NCBI RefSeq assembly: GCF_028858725.1
Contig: NC_084760.1
Coordinates: forward strand, 94,175,867 to 94,239,866
From: Colius striatus
Taxonomy: Eukaryota > Chordata > Aves > Coliiformes > Coliidae
DNA: 64,000 bases
Direction: 5' to 3'
The notes under the pieces are model-generated. The model searched no databases. It was not told where the DNA came from and saw nothing but the letters and a program-made list of their open reading frames with translations. The translations under genes and the position numbers were made by a program. This document shows positions 49,301 through 56,299 of the stretch, piece after piece (the first letter of the stretch is position 1; each line of letters begins with the position of its first letter).

Positions 49301-51022
49301 ATGCTCTGTCAGAAAACTTTCAGCAATGTTAATTTCAAACTCTAGCTGAATAACAGCAGCATCTGCATTTATATTCCCTGGAAAAAGCTTGCAAGGCATA
49401 CTAATGACTTCAAGAAAATCACTTTTCTTTAGGGCACACTGTGATCACTCACTGCCAGGGAAGGTGGAATAGGACCAACAGAAAGTTTCCCTGTGGGAAG
49501 ATGTGTTTTCTTAGTACACCGTTCTCCTGTCAGTCTTCAGTGGGGAGGTACAAATGAAACAAACCATGAGAGGAGATGAAAACAGTCACATTCAGCACTC
49601 CCTTTCGCTATATTTTTGCCAATTGGGATCTACAATTGGGATCCTTTCCCAAGCTGTGATCCAAGGGCCAAGGTAGAAAGGGTATCTAGCATAGAAATGA
49701 GATGTGGCTAGGCAGGACTGTGGGTGGACACCTGAAACAGCCAGAGCATCCCAGCACAGGGGCTGCAGCGCTGCTTCTCAACTGTCACAGCCTGTGTTGC
49801 ATTCTTGCTTCCTCCTCATGAAATAAGATTTTCTTTCTTCTACCTCTAGATGCATTTGAAAACTTGGCAGACGGTGGATCACAAATTGTGATGACAGCAA
49901 TGGAGGTAAGAATGCTTCGTCTTTCTTCTCCCTCCAGGTCCAAAGTGGGACCACTGAGTATGTTAGCAGGAGAGTGAAGTTAAAGATGTGATGTGATATA
50001 TTTTGCCAGGGGTTTTGCCTTTGACACCAACAGTGGTGTGAGGGTTTTGCCCAGTTGGATGTGTGTAATGAGTGGGAAGTACTTCCCTGGTGTTCCCTGG
50101 CCTCAGTCACACAGCCTTATGGGGGTGAGTACAACTCAGTGGTAGACATCCACATTCAAAGCACAGTGTTCCTCTCCTGACACCAGCCTGTCATTGCTGG
50201 AAACATTCTTCAAAGTGACTTTGAGGAAGTGACAAAAAAAACCCAAACCAAAACAAAACAAAAAAACCACCATACTCTCTTTTCTTATTGCCCCATCTGT
50301 TAATTCTGAATTGCAGAACATCTTGGTTTTAAGAAAGAAACAGCAGACAAATGCTTGCTGCTGCTGTTTGTCTTAAAAGCACAGCCTGAAGGATAGCTAG
50401 CTGGATGAGGATACATCAAGCTTTTTATCAGCTAGTCTGAAGCAAAAATCCTGCTGTGCTCCATAGTGATATGCCCGAGTGCTGCATTTTATCAGTCTGG
50501 GGACTGTTATTTGACAACACAGTGCTTAAAAAGATTTTTTGGAAAAAAAACCTTTTACGATCCTACCGGCTGCTGTTTACACTCTGTCGTCAGTTTGGTG
50601 CCTCATAGCTCATTAAATCTGTTTTGCACCAAGAACTGAGCAGAGTTTCCAAGCAGAAGCCCTGAGCCTGTTTTACAGGATGGTCTGTAGGATAACCACA
50701 TTCCCAGAGTCTGGCATCCCTTCCACTTGGAGTCACACAGGTGCCATCCTTTCCCAGCAATTGCTCCTGCTGCTGCAGCTGCTGCAATAATTTATCACAG
50801 AAAGCAACATATGGAAAGTGTTTCTGGGTCTGAATTGTAATAAGGAAAAAAGACAGTTCCAAAACCACTTAACTATCCTGTCCAGGACAAAAGGACCGTA
50901 TTCACCAGGTCACAGCCCAAAGGTACCGTGACATGTGTCTGAAGACTTAGCATAACATAACTCTCTGAATGCACCTTTTCTTTTCCTTTTTCCAGTGGCT
51001 GACTCTTGTCATGTACACCTAA
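7082..51022 (+). CDS. CAPN13: Calpain-13-like cysteine protease, complete spliced gene (21 coding exons)
   Basis: Calpains are calcium-dependent intracellular cysteine proteases that make limited cuts in substrate proteins. Exons: 7082-7318, 17622-17691, 18549-18667, 22196-22329, 24130-24304, 25282-25353, 27093-27178, 28546-28620, 29469-29614, 31071-31216, 32434-32499, 34388-34548, 36109-36145, 37863-37925, 38970-39027, 40092-40159, 41815-41883, 42995-43073, 46591-46707, 49850-49905, 50996-51022. Every junction is AG/GT and the frames join without a stop into 686 residues. The catalytic triad is Cys105 (GDCW), His260 (GHAY) and Asn284 (WNPWG), spaced 155 and 24 residues as in active calpains. 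A C2-like domain (about 345-495) and a penta-EF-hand domain (about 515-686) follow. CAPN13 is preferred over CAPN14 because the N-terminal FNNQDF segment, the WMSC start of exon 9, the AIDASQLQ segment and the [11 protein letters not shown] end resemble my memory of mammalian CAPN13. A protein alignment was not possible here. Confidence 0.83.
9700..9765 (-). mobile_element. CR1 3' end, minus orientation
   Basis: AATAGAATCATAGAATGGTA and the TTGGAAGGGACCTTTAGAGA region continuing to ATCATCTAGTCC are the reverse complement of the CR1 3' end. The fragment is short and severely 5'-truncated. Confidence 0.85.
13427..13446. repeat. T12-A8 homopolymer palindrome
   Basis: Twelve T are followed directly by eight A, giving a self-complementary run in the large intron. 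It is prone to slippage and sequencing error. Confidence 0.8.
14850..15028 (+). mobile_element. CR1 3' fragment, sense
   Basis: The fragment runs from AACAGGCTGCCCGGAGGGGC through GACCTGATCTAGGTGGACCT to CTACCATTCTATGATTCTCT. This is the typical 180 bp CR1 3' end, including the terminal repeat. Similar to the copy at 24920-25100. Confidence 0.9.
17622..17691 (+). CDS. CAPN13: CAPN13 coding exon 2
   Basis: This exon of 70 bp, the classical calpain exon-2 length, encodes residues 80-102 and the first base of Gly103. It contains [19 protein letters not shown], the calpain equivalent of the P-x-F...R-x-DI-x-QG motif just before the active-site Cys. The acceptor follows the pyrimidine tract TTTTCTTCCCTTCAG and the donor is GTAAGG. 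It was located by searching the large intron for this motif in the required phase. The 857 bp intron after it shows nothing else. Confidence 0.88.
18549..18667 (+). CDS. CAPN13: CAPN13 coding exon 3: catalytic cysteine
   Basis: At 119 bp this matches the conserved calpain exon 3. It begins with GT, which completes Gly103, then reads [12 protein letters not shown]. Cys105 is the nucleophile. The exon ends in [10 protein letters not shown], residues 133-142. The acceptor is TTTGAG, a rare GAG-type 3' splice site, behind a fair pyrimidine tract. The donor is GTATGT. The 3.5 kb intron after it (18668-22195) holds no repeat or exon I could identify. Confidence 0.93.
22196..22329 (+). CDS. CAPN13: CAPN13 coding exon 4
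   Basis: At 134 bp this again matches the conserved calpain exon length. It starts [17 protein letters not shown] (from residue 143) and ends [10 protein letters not shown] plus two bases of the next Lys, all hallmark calpain core motifs. The acceptor is TTTCCAG and the donor is GTAAAT, in phase 2. The 1.8 kb intron that follows shows no recognisable element. Confidence 0.95.
24130..24304 (+). CDS. CAPN13: CAPN13 coding exon 5
   Basis: The exon encodes Lys187 to Gln245 and contains [22 protein letters not shown], the conserved GSY...DFTGG block linking PC1 and PC2. It is 175 bp, slightly longer than the 169 bp I recall for classical calpains. The acceptor is CCACCCAG and the donor is GTGAGT, in phase 0. 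A longer open frame, 23828-24457, runs through this exon but its flanks are intronic. Confidence 0.95.
24920..25100 (+). mobile_element. CR1 3' fragment, sense
   Basis: Starts near GGGAGCCCTGGCACAGGCTG and ends CCATTCTATGATTCTATGAC. It lies in the intron before exon 6 and closely resembles the copies at 14850-15028 and 56300-56803. Confidence 0.92.
25282..25353 (+). CDS. CAPN13: CAPN13 coding exon 6: catalytic histidine
   Basis: This 72 bp exon encodes residues 246-269. It contains [13 protein letters not shown], where His260 is the catalytic histidine. The acceptor is CTTTTGCAG and the donor is GTAAGA; both ends are in phase 0. It is a little shorter than the classical exon 6, consistent with a short loop before the His. 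A CR1 copy ends about 180 bp upstream. The next intron (25354-27092) contains chance open frames only. Confidence 0.93.
27093..27178 (+). CDS. CAPN13: CAPN13 coding exon 7: catalytic asparagine
   Basis: The exon is 86 bp, the conserved length. It encodes residues 270-297, including [17 protein letters not shown]. Asn284 completes the triad and Trp286 is the usual following tryptophan. The acceptor is CTTTACAG and the donor is GTATGG, in phase 2. The 1.4 kb intron that follows contains a C-rich run at 27719-27739. Confidence 0.95.
27719..27739. repeat. C-rich run
   Basis: Two or three C tracts separated by single A bases (CCACCCCCCCACCCCCCCCC). The run is i-motif or G-quadruplex prone on the opposite strand. 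It lies in intron 7. Confidence 0.8.
28546..28620 (+). CDS. CAPN13: CAPN13 coding exon 8
   Basis: The exon is 75 bp, the conserved length. It completes Asp298 and encodes [20 protein letters not shown] then DGEFW. The S-x-x-W and DDGEFW motifs are characteristic of the end of PC2. The acceptor is TTTGCAG and the donor is GTATTT, with Trp323 split across the junction. The 848 bp intron after it shows nothing. Confidence 0.93.
29469..29614 (+). CDS. CAPN13: CAPN13 coding exon 9: end of PC2, start of C2-like domain
   Basis: The exon encodes Trp323 to Ala371 plus one base. It starts [17 protein letters not shown], matching the calpain (W)M-x-x-x-F...ICN block. The WMSC form is what I recall for CAPN13. 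The exon is 146 bp against 161 bp in classical calpains, so the segment before the C2-like domain is shortened. The acceptor is CTCTCTAG and the donor is GTAATG. The 1.46 kb intron after it shows nothing clear. Confidence 0.9.
31071..31216 (+). CDS. CAPN13: CAPN13 coding exon 10: C2-like domain
   Basis: The exon encodes Gly372 (split codon) to Thr420, with [21 protein letters not shown] and LKIGFLI beta-strand blocks typical of the calpain C2-like domain. The acceptor sits in TTTCCCAGCAG, a tandem NAGNAG site. Use of the upstream AG at 31066-31067 would add one Ala. The donor is GTAAGC, in phase 0. Confidence 0.88.
32348..32402 (+). mobile_element. CR1 3' tail directly upstream of exon 11
   Basis: GGCTCAATTATCTTAAAGGT, CTTTTCCAACCATTGTGATT and CTATGATTCTA match the CR1 3' end. 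Its terminal repeat finishes 31 bp before the exon 11 start, so the branch-point window of that acceptor overlaps or abuts the insertion. Confidence 0.8.
32434..32499 (+). CDS. CAPN13: CAPN13 coding exon 11 (inferred short exon, C2-like domain)
   Basis: This 66 bp frame, phase 0 at both ends, starts [20 protein letters not shown]. The acceptor is CATTTTAACAG and the donor is a weak GTAGAC. It was chosen because exons 10 and 12 alone would leave the C2-like domain about 20 residues short between the IGF block and the PGTY block. With it the spacing is 49 residues, near the roughly 45 I recall for CAPN14. The lower confidence reflects modest similarity and the poor donor. A CR1 tail ends 31 bp before the exon. 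Confidence 0.6.
33034..33125 (-). mobile_element. CR1 3' fragment, minus orientation
   Basis: ACAGAATCACAGAATCTTAA, GGATTGGAAGGGATCTTGAA and AGATCATCTAGTCCAACCCA are a reverse-oriented CR1 3' end in intron 11. Diverged sequence may extend to about 33190. Confidence 0.85.
34388..34548 (+). CDS. CAPN13: CAPN13 coding exon 12: end of C2-like domain
   Basis: The exon encodes residues 443-495 and two bases of Glu496. It includes [15 protein letters not shown] and [11 protein letters not shown], the conserved L-x-P-G-x-Y-x-V-x-P and F-x-L-R-x-F blocks that close the calpain C2-like domain. The acceptor is TTGTTTCAG and the donor is GTAAGA. The intron after it holds only chance open frames. Confidence 0.94.
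36109..36145 (+). CDS. CAPN13: CAPN13 coding exon 13: linker
   Basis: The exon is 37 bp, the conserved calpain length. It completes Glu496 and encodes [12 protein letters not shown], the flexible Ser-rich linker to the EF-hand domain. The acceptor is TTTTCTAG and the donor is GTAAGA. Sequence alone is uninformative; the call rests on length, phase and position. A 160-codon open frame (35690-36172) overlaps it by chance. Confidence 0.82.
37863..37925 (+). CDS. CAPN13: CAPN13 coding exon 14: lead-in to EF-hand domain
   Basis: The exon is 63 bp in phase 0. It encodes residues 509-529, ending [13 protein letters not shown], the helix that starts the penta-EF-hand domain (compare F-x-x-L/K-F-x-x in other calpains). 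The acceptor is TGTTCCAG and the donor is GTATCC. The 1.04 kb intron after it shows nothing definite. Confidence 0.88.
38970..39027 (+). CDS. CAPN13: CAPN13 coding exon 15: EF-hand 1
   Basis: The exon is 58 bp, the conserved length. It reads [19 protein letters not shown] (530-548), the non-classical first EF-hand, in which calpains use an Ala/Asp-type loop before LQxLLN. The acceptor is GCATTAG and the donor is GTAAAG, in phase 1. Confidence 0.92.
40092..40159 (+). CDS. CAPN13: CAPN13 coding exon 16
   Basis: The exon is 68 bp and encodes residues 549-571. It ends [14 protein letters not shown], matching the calpain F-S-x-x-x-C-x-x-x-x-x-L-M-D helix entering EF-hand 2. Asp571 is position 1 of the EF-2 loop. 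The acceptor is CCTTGCAG and the donor is GTATCC. The 1.66 kb intron after it shows no repeat. Confidence 0.92.
41815..41883 (+). CDS. CAPN13: CAPN13 coding exon 17: EF-hand 2 loop
   Basis: The exon is 69 bp, the conserved length. It starts [19 protein letters not shown]. With Asp571 it forms a canonical 12-residue loop: D571, N573, N575, G576 and E582. The acceptor is GGCACAG. An alternative AG six bases upstream would add Ala-Gln in frame, but the 69 bp version restores the normal loop. The donor is GTACAT. Confidence 0.9.
42995..43073 (+). CDS. CAPN13: CAPN13 coding exon 18: EF-hand 3
   Basis: The exon is 79 bp, the conserved length. It contains [18 protein letters not shown]. The loop D601-x-N603-x-S605-G606...E612 has complete calcium-ligand spacing. 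The acceptor is TTTTTTAG and the donor is GTATGT. The 3.5 kb intron that follows contains the longest CR1 copy of the window (45770-46430). Confidence 0.94.
45770..46430 (+). mobile_element. CR1 fragment, about 660 bp, sense
   Basis: The longest CR1 copy here. It contains remnants of the ORF2 C-terminal region. The conceptual frame still reads [11 protein letters not shown] near 45808 and [13 protein letters not shown] further on, broken by a TAG near 46033. The 3' UTR and a TGATTCTATGATTCTA tail follow. It is a dead, 5'-truncated copy ending 160 bp before exon 19. Confidence 0.93.
46591..46707 (+). CDS. CAPN13: CAPN13 coding exon 19: EF-hand 4 region
   Basis: The exon is 117 bp, the conserved length. 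It contains [29 protein letters not shown] and an M-T end. This matches the calpain LxLRYxD...F-x-D-F-x-x-C-x-x-R-x-E block, whose loop has few acidic ligands. The acceptor is CCTCAACAG and the donor is GTGAGT, in phase 1. Confidence 0.95.
48560..48838 (+). mobile_element. CR1 3' fragment, sense
   Basis: Runs from an AGATTAGCTATTAGGCAGAA-type segment through CAAGGCCAGGCTGGATGGGG to CTTATGATTCTATTATGATT. This copy looks like a different CR1 subfamily from the others, because it carries the GGCCAGGCTGGATGGGGCTT motif. Confidence 0.88.
49850..49905 (+). CDS. CAPN13: CAPN13 coding exon 20: EF-hand 5
   Basis: The exon is 56 bp and reads (Y)[18 protein letters not shown] (660-678), the last EF-hand, used for dimer packing in PEF proteins. 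It is one codon shorter than the 59 bp I recall for classical calpains. The acceptor is CTACCTCTAG and the donor is GTAAGA, in phase 0. Confidence 0.93.
50233..50270. repeat. A-rich simple repeat
   Basis: Runs of A interrupted by single or double C (AAAACAAAACAAAAAAACC). It is intronic, before the last exon. Confidence 0.8.
50996..51022 (+). CDS. CAPN13: CAPN13 coding exon 21: C-terminus and stop
   Basis: The last 27 bp encode WLTLVMYT and a TAA stop. This is the calpain W-L-x-L-x-M-Y tail, and 27 bp is the usual last coding segment. The acceptor is TTTTTCCAG. A strong donor-like CTG/GTAAGA sits 26 nt past the stop (51048/51049), so the 3' UTR may be spliced. Confidence 0.93.
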   Translation, partial: WLTLVMYT

Positions 51023-51344
51023 AGAGATGCTGGAGCTCAGTGTGACTGGTAAGAAATTGCCTTAGCACTATGAATACAGAGAAGAAAGGGGTGGTTGCCC
51101 TTACAGTGACCACAGTGAATATGAGTGGAGGACTTAGAGAAAGCTCACCCTGGGTTTCCGGTGGGTTTTCAGGAAGAAGTGAGAGCTACATCATGAGTGG
51201 GGCTGGAGAGAGGCTGCAAATAGAATTGGACTTTGGGCTGTTTTTTGGGGGAAATTGCTGTTGGCATTATCAGTTGCTCAGACCACCAATCGCTGTTAGC
51301 TGCTTGCTACCTGTTCTCACCTGAGATAGTACATTTTCAATAGT
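51023..51344 (+). other. Proximal 3' UTR sequence with a strong donor-like site
   Basis: The 320 bp after the stop contain no AATAAA or ATTAAA. They do contain CTG/GTAAGA at 51048/51049. The transcript therefore either reads into the CR1 copy at 51345 or splices out of this segment. Confidence 0.5.
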
Positions 51345-51860
51345 ACACTTCCTCAGACCTGGTGAGGCCACATCTGGGTGTTGTGTCCAGTCCTGGGTTC
51401 CCCAGTTCAAGAATGAGAGAGAGCTTCTGGAGAAAGTCCAGTGGAGGGCTAAAAAGATGATCAGGGGACAGGAGCATCTTTCTTATGTGGAAAGGCTGCT
51501 GGAACTGGGGCTGTTCAGGCTGGAGAAGATGGAGAAAGAACCTTATCTATGCTTATAAATACCTAAAGGGCAGGTATTGAAAGGAGGGTGTGAGTCTTCT
51601 TCTGTAGTACCAAGTGACAACTGTCACAAGTTGAAACACAGGAAGTTCCAGTTGAACATGAGAAGAAACTTCTTTCCTGTTCAGGTGAGGCAACCCTGGC
51701 ACAGGCTGCCTAGGAAGGGTGTGGAGTCTCCTTCTCTGGAGGTTTTCAAACCCACCTTTGTTCCTGTGTGACCTGAATGAGGTGAACCTGCTTTAGCAGA
51801 GGAATTGGAATGGACGACCTCTAGAGGTCCCTTCTTACCATTCTGTGGTTGTGCAATAGA
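51345..51860 (+). mobile_element. CR1 fragment, about 515 bp, sense, in the calpain 3' UTR or flank
   Basis: Starts at about CAGACCTGGTGAGGCCACAT and ends with CCATTCTGTGGTTGTGCAAT, a decayed tail. It contains ORF2 C-terminal remnants with several frame breaks. It is of the same subfamily as 56300-56803, both having CTTATAA then TACCTAAAG. Confidence 0.92.
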
Positions 51861-52536
51861 TGAGCCAGCAGAACTTGTCTTTTTTGTCTTCTCAGCAATG
51901 CAATTATGCATGTCTTAAATAGCTGTGACAAATGTAAAACCAAGTAGGAGGTTGGAATATGAGGTCACTTAGATCTCTCAATTTGATTTCACATTTTAAA
52001 TTGAATTTTGTGATTGAGTTTATCTTTGAACAACAGTCTCTACCTTGTGCTTTATTTCACGTTGCTTCCTCCATGTCAAGCCTGGAGAGGCACTATTTGT
52101 CCCAAAGTTTACCTGGGCTTTCCATTTCTTCTAGCTGGTTCTCATGAAAGATTCTGCCTTTTTCTGCAAAACTTATCCTGTTATTCCTTGTCCTGTAAAT
52201 CTTCTCAGCCATTGTGCTTCTACTAACCCACTGGGCTGCAGCTGTTCCCAGTTGCGGTGGTAAAGCACTAGTACTAGTCCCAGACATGTGGCATGGAGGA
52301 GTAAACAGAGAGGAAACCCAGTTCTTAAAGAAAACATGAAGAGCCAGCAGTCTCCTGCCATTGTGTTGTGGTTGACCCCAGGAGTTCATGGAGCACCCTT
52401 GGGCAAAGTCACACACTTTCCTTATTAACCCAGTTCAAAAATGGAGTGAAAACCAAACAAAAAAACCACCCCACAACCTTCATTGAAATCCAGGGACTGC
52501 ATTCAGATGCGCCTTCCCTTAGACAGGAATTACAAT

Positions 52537-52542
52537 AATAAA
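52537..52542 (+). terminator. Candidate poly(A) signal (proximal)
   Basis: This is the first AATAAA after the calpain stop, about 1.5 kb downstream and past the CR1 copy at 51345-51860. A moderately GT-rich stretch follows. It would serve an unspliced 3' UTR. Confidence 0.3.
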
Positions 52543-53922
52543 GAATACATGAACGGCATCTCTGGTATCTCACATCATGTTTCTGAGGGCAGTTGACATT
52601 TGATGCCAGCTTTGGTGAGAAGTTGGAATGGGAAATGTATAGTCGGGGTGTAAATTACACTCCCCTGGGGAGAAAGCATGGTAGATTCTGACCCAAGGCA
52701 GGGGATAGCTCAGTGTCTTTCACCCTTGGCTCTGGGACAGCATTTATGCCCAGCTGCTCCTATATCCTGGCTGTTAAGTGTGTCCATCTACAGCAGGAGC
52801 TTAGTTTCACCACTTAACATCAAGATGCCTTCACCCCTCTGATCTTTGTTTGTACACAGTTATCTGTTTGAAAGCCTGCTCTTTGCATTCGGAGAGCTTT
52901 GGACAGTGCACTTTCCCTCTGTCACAGCGAATCTGTGATGTGTAGAAGCATTATTCACAACAGATCACCCCCCCCTTGCACTGCAGACTATCATTAGGGA
53001 AATACGTGACTAGAAGGACCTCACTTTGGAGGATAAAGTTGTTTTAATTATTGCTTTCAAATGATATTCATAGTTTATTTAGTCTTCTTTTTTTCCTTTC
53101 ATGAATCATTCATAAACTCCTGCAAATATATAATTAATCATAATTTTCACTTACCGGTTTTGTATGAAATTCTGCCTGTAGGGTGTTTGCAAGCAGTTCA
53201 CTTGAGCAATTCAGCTGCCACTCGCAGCTGGGGACTGGGCAGTCATAGCATAGGCCCCTCAGAGTGCTGAAACTCTTTACACAAGAGCCTAATGAACTCT
53301 GAGCAGTGTGGGAAAACACACTGGGCATTTGTTGAAGAAATTGTGATGCATAAAATATTCTCACTGTGATTTCTGAAGATTGCCTTCCCGATGTCTGTGC
53401 TTTGAGTGAGTCTTGTTACCTCTGTTTTAGGTGGCTTTTCTGCTCCTCATCAGGACACAGCCCAAGGCCATCCCATAGAAGAGTCATCTATGGATTTTTA
53501 AAAAAACAAAAAAAATGAAAGAGTGAAACCAGGTTTTCTATGGACATTTTCTTACACTTGATGGTCCTCAAATGTCAGGATGAAGAGTCCTTTCCAGGTA
53601 AACTGGAGTTGCTTTGGAGACAGGACATAATGAGAGAAATCCATTGGCAAGCTGGTAGTGTTAATGTTCTGGGCAAGCTGAAAGTGCTGACTATAATACT
53701 GTAAATACTGTGGCTGGTTCTCCTGGTTAATGCACAGAAGTCAGGAACAGCTCCATCGACACCATTGCAAATAAGAACAGAGTCTGACCTTTTGTGTGGA
53801 AGGAATGTCTGCCATGTATGTAACAAAAACAATGAAGATACAGTTTTATTTTAATTATTTATTAATTTGCTTGTGTGTGTTTCCCAAATGCCAGAAAAAG
53901 ATTGAAGAAATTAGCCATAATT

Positions 53923-53928
53923 AATAAA
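53923..53928 (+). terminator. Candidate poly(A) signal (middle)
   Basis: AATAAA is followed within 25-30 bp by a GT/T-rich stretch (TTGGTGATTGGGTTTTTTT), a convincing cleavage context. It could end a spliced 3' UTR exon beginning near 53431. Confidence 0.35.
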
Positions 53929-54054
53929 AAACGCCAGAAGCTTGGTGATTGGGTTTTTTTAGCTTTTTATTAGTTATTTTAAAAAAAAACCTAACCAAGT
54001 CTTGTGCATATTTGAGTTTGTAAGCTGTAGGGATTCCATTTTAACTGCTACAGC

Positions 54055-54060
54055 AATAAA
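54055..54060 (+). terminator. Candidate poly(A) signal (distal)
   Basis: AATAAA is followed about 30-40 bp later by GTTCAGTGTCTTTTTCTG, a GT-rich downstream element. It is an alternative end for the calpain transcript. Confidence 0.3.
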
Positions 54061-55392
54061 GAGACATATTAGAGACGTAGAACAGACTGTTCAGTGTCTT
54101 TTTCTGATTTCCAGTGTCTGTAACAGGACTGTCTGGGAAGAGATAATTTTATCTGAACTCTTTCTTTATTTTATCTTTATTTCTTTCTATGTACTGATGT
54201 CTTTAAAAATATAGGGCTTCTTCAGATATAATTCCCACTCAAAAGTTTAACTGAAATCTGCTAAGTAACTGCAACCTTTCTCTGCTTTCATACTTTTATC
54301 ATGGTGATAAAAGCAAATCTAGTGATCTATTCTACTCAACTATTGGAAAAAAATAGCTCTGAAGGCTCTATTTGTGAAAATTCAAAAAAATAAGGATGCA
54401 AATGTTGATGGATGAAAGCAATGCAGGGTTGCTATGGCAATGGAATTCACACCTTGCCTCACCCAGACCTCTCACACAGGTTTCCACTGAGGCATCCACA
54501 CACTAGAAACTGATTTACTCATTTGGCAGTGAGAGGTTACATGCTGGAGCAACAACTACCTGCATCACAAGGCAAAGAAGGGACACCCATGTCTTGGTTA
54601 TCATGAGGTCAGTCTGCAGCAGCATCTCATCTTGCAGTTTGGAGAGTGTTGCTTATGTATGATAGCTCCTATGGAGAATGTTAGTTATGTAGATAAGTCC
54701 TATGCAAAAAAGGACACTGAACTCATCCTCTCACTGAAAACGAGGGGAAAGAGAACTCAGTAAAATTGGACTATTCTAATATCTTCCAGTCATTTTTAAG
54801 CAAACTAATTCCTTCTCAGAAGTGTGGCATACACATCTCACCTGCAGTAATTAATCATTAATTAAACTCTCTGGAAATGCTGGCAGAGAGAGAAGATAAA
54901 TAAAGAAGGCAGCCATAGAAAAATAATTATGCTTTGTTAAAAAGGCATATTAGTAGATCCATTTCAGAGAAGTGTGCTTGTTTAGTTTAGCCTGGAATTC
55001 AAAAAGGGTAAGTAGAAATCTGGAAGTACTTCTGTATAGTGTCCACCAAGCAGTTCAGGGATGCTCAAGATAGCTCAGACGTGCTGGGAAAGAGCTCTGT
55101 GTAGCTACACAGAAGTCACCCATGGTAAAATTGTGAAGCTCAGTTCAAGCCAAGAGGTTTAAATACATTATGTGAAAGCCCAGTCTATAAAAATACCAAG
55201 CTGTTAAGATCAGCACCTTAAGATCGGTCTTAAAAATCTTAATTTGCAGACAGTGTATTACTTTTCCTTTTGTTACGATGCGTAATTGCCTTTCTGCAGA
55301 AGGCAATTCTGCTTGTCGTGAGACAGAGATTCTTGTCTCTAATAACTTAGTCTGGCCACAGACTAAAATGCTTCTTCCTCATTAAAAAGCTG

Positions 55393-55791
55393 TCAGCAGA
55401 CATCCCAGGTGAGAAACATCACCAGCACATCAGTTGTCTCCCCTTGGACATCCTTGGGGCTGCCAGGGTACACCCACGTGCGGAGCACCTCTGCAGCCCT
55501 GGAGCCCGCCTCCACCACTTTGATCCTTCCTTCCCTTTGGCGTGAGTGGGCTGTGCATGCCATTGGGCTCAGGGACAAACCCGTGGCCCCTCTGGGTTTG
55601 CAGGCTAGTGGCTGCACAGTGATCCTGCGCTGGGGCAGAAAGTAATAACTCACCGCTGTCGAGCTGAGCGTGGCCGCCTGTCTGTAGGGTTGAAAGAATT
55701 GGTATTCCACTTGATTTATACTTTCAACCAAGCTAATTAAGCAACAATTCAGGAGGAATCCATCATTGTGACAGACTTGTTGATTAACCAT
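55393..55791 (-). CDS. Unassigned 132-codon ORF in a CpG-enriched patch
   Basis: I do not recognise this protein. The frame opens MVNQQVCHNDGFLL and ends VLVMFLTWDVC. The second half (from ITVQPLACK) is GC-rich with a purine-first codon pattern, including GVG-type runs such as KVVEAGSRAAEV. The plus strand has an overlapping 78-codon frame (55409-55645), so the openness may simply reflect composition. On the minus strand there are plausible acceptors (TTTCTGCCCCAGCGCAG and TTTCAACCCTACAG) and a GTGAGT donor-like site. It could be an exon of an unknown gene, a non-coding RNA exon or a conserved CpG-rich element. Confidence 0.25.
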   Translation of the reverse strand: MVNQQVCHNDGFLLNCCLISLVESINQVEYQFFQPYRQAATLSSTAVSYYFLPQRRITVQPLACKPRGATGLSLSPMACTAHSRQREGRIKVVEAGSRAAEVLRTWVYPGSPKDVQGETTDVLVMFLTWDVC

Positions 55792-55799
55792 CCTGCAAG

Positions 55800-56299
55800 C
55801 AAAGTCAAAGCTATTTGGTTGCCTGGAAAAAAAAAGGGGTCAATAGGGAGAAAAACAATGATTTGGCCATAATACAGCAGTGGCTATTATTTCCAAAAGC
55901 AGTAAGGAACTTAATACCTTTCACGAGCACAGGGGCCAACATTCAAAACAAAGGCAGCTCAGATGGGTGAGGTGTTAGATAATATGGGAAAACTTCTACA
56001 GCTCAGCTTTGTGTGATTAAGATATGCAGGCCAACTTGATGGGGGTGGTGCTCCTATTAAAATCTGTTATGCACCTCCGTCTGGGTTTGCCAGCTCTGAA
56101 ATGTTAGTGCAACCCCCATGAGGTTTCTGGCATTTGTGAAAGCTGTGAGATTCATGCAATTATAATACTATCATCTCTATTTTTTTGATGATAATCAGTT
56201 TCTAGTCTTCAGGGACACAAGTCTGAAAAGCCCTAAGAGCATCTACTATTAGAAATTGAAAAGAAAAACCTTAGGCAAATGTTTCATTTTTAAATCTGG
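55800..56299. other. Flank, no feature recognised
   Basis: Unique-looking, moderately AT-rich sequence between the CpG-enriched patch and a CR1 copy. No motif, repeat or exon is visible. Confidence 0.4.

Larger units (their letters stand above)
52543..55392. other. Downstream flank, no gene recognised
   Basis: AT-rich sequence with the two further poly(A) signals at 53923 and 54055, short A-rich runs near 53502 and 53983, and small overlapping open frames with no motif. A splice-acceptor-like CTCTGTTTTAG at 53420-53430 may start a 3' UTR exon. Confidence 0.4.
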
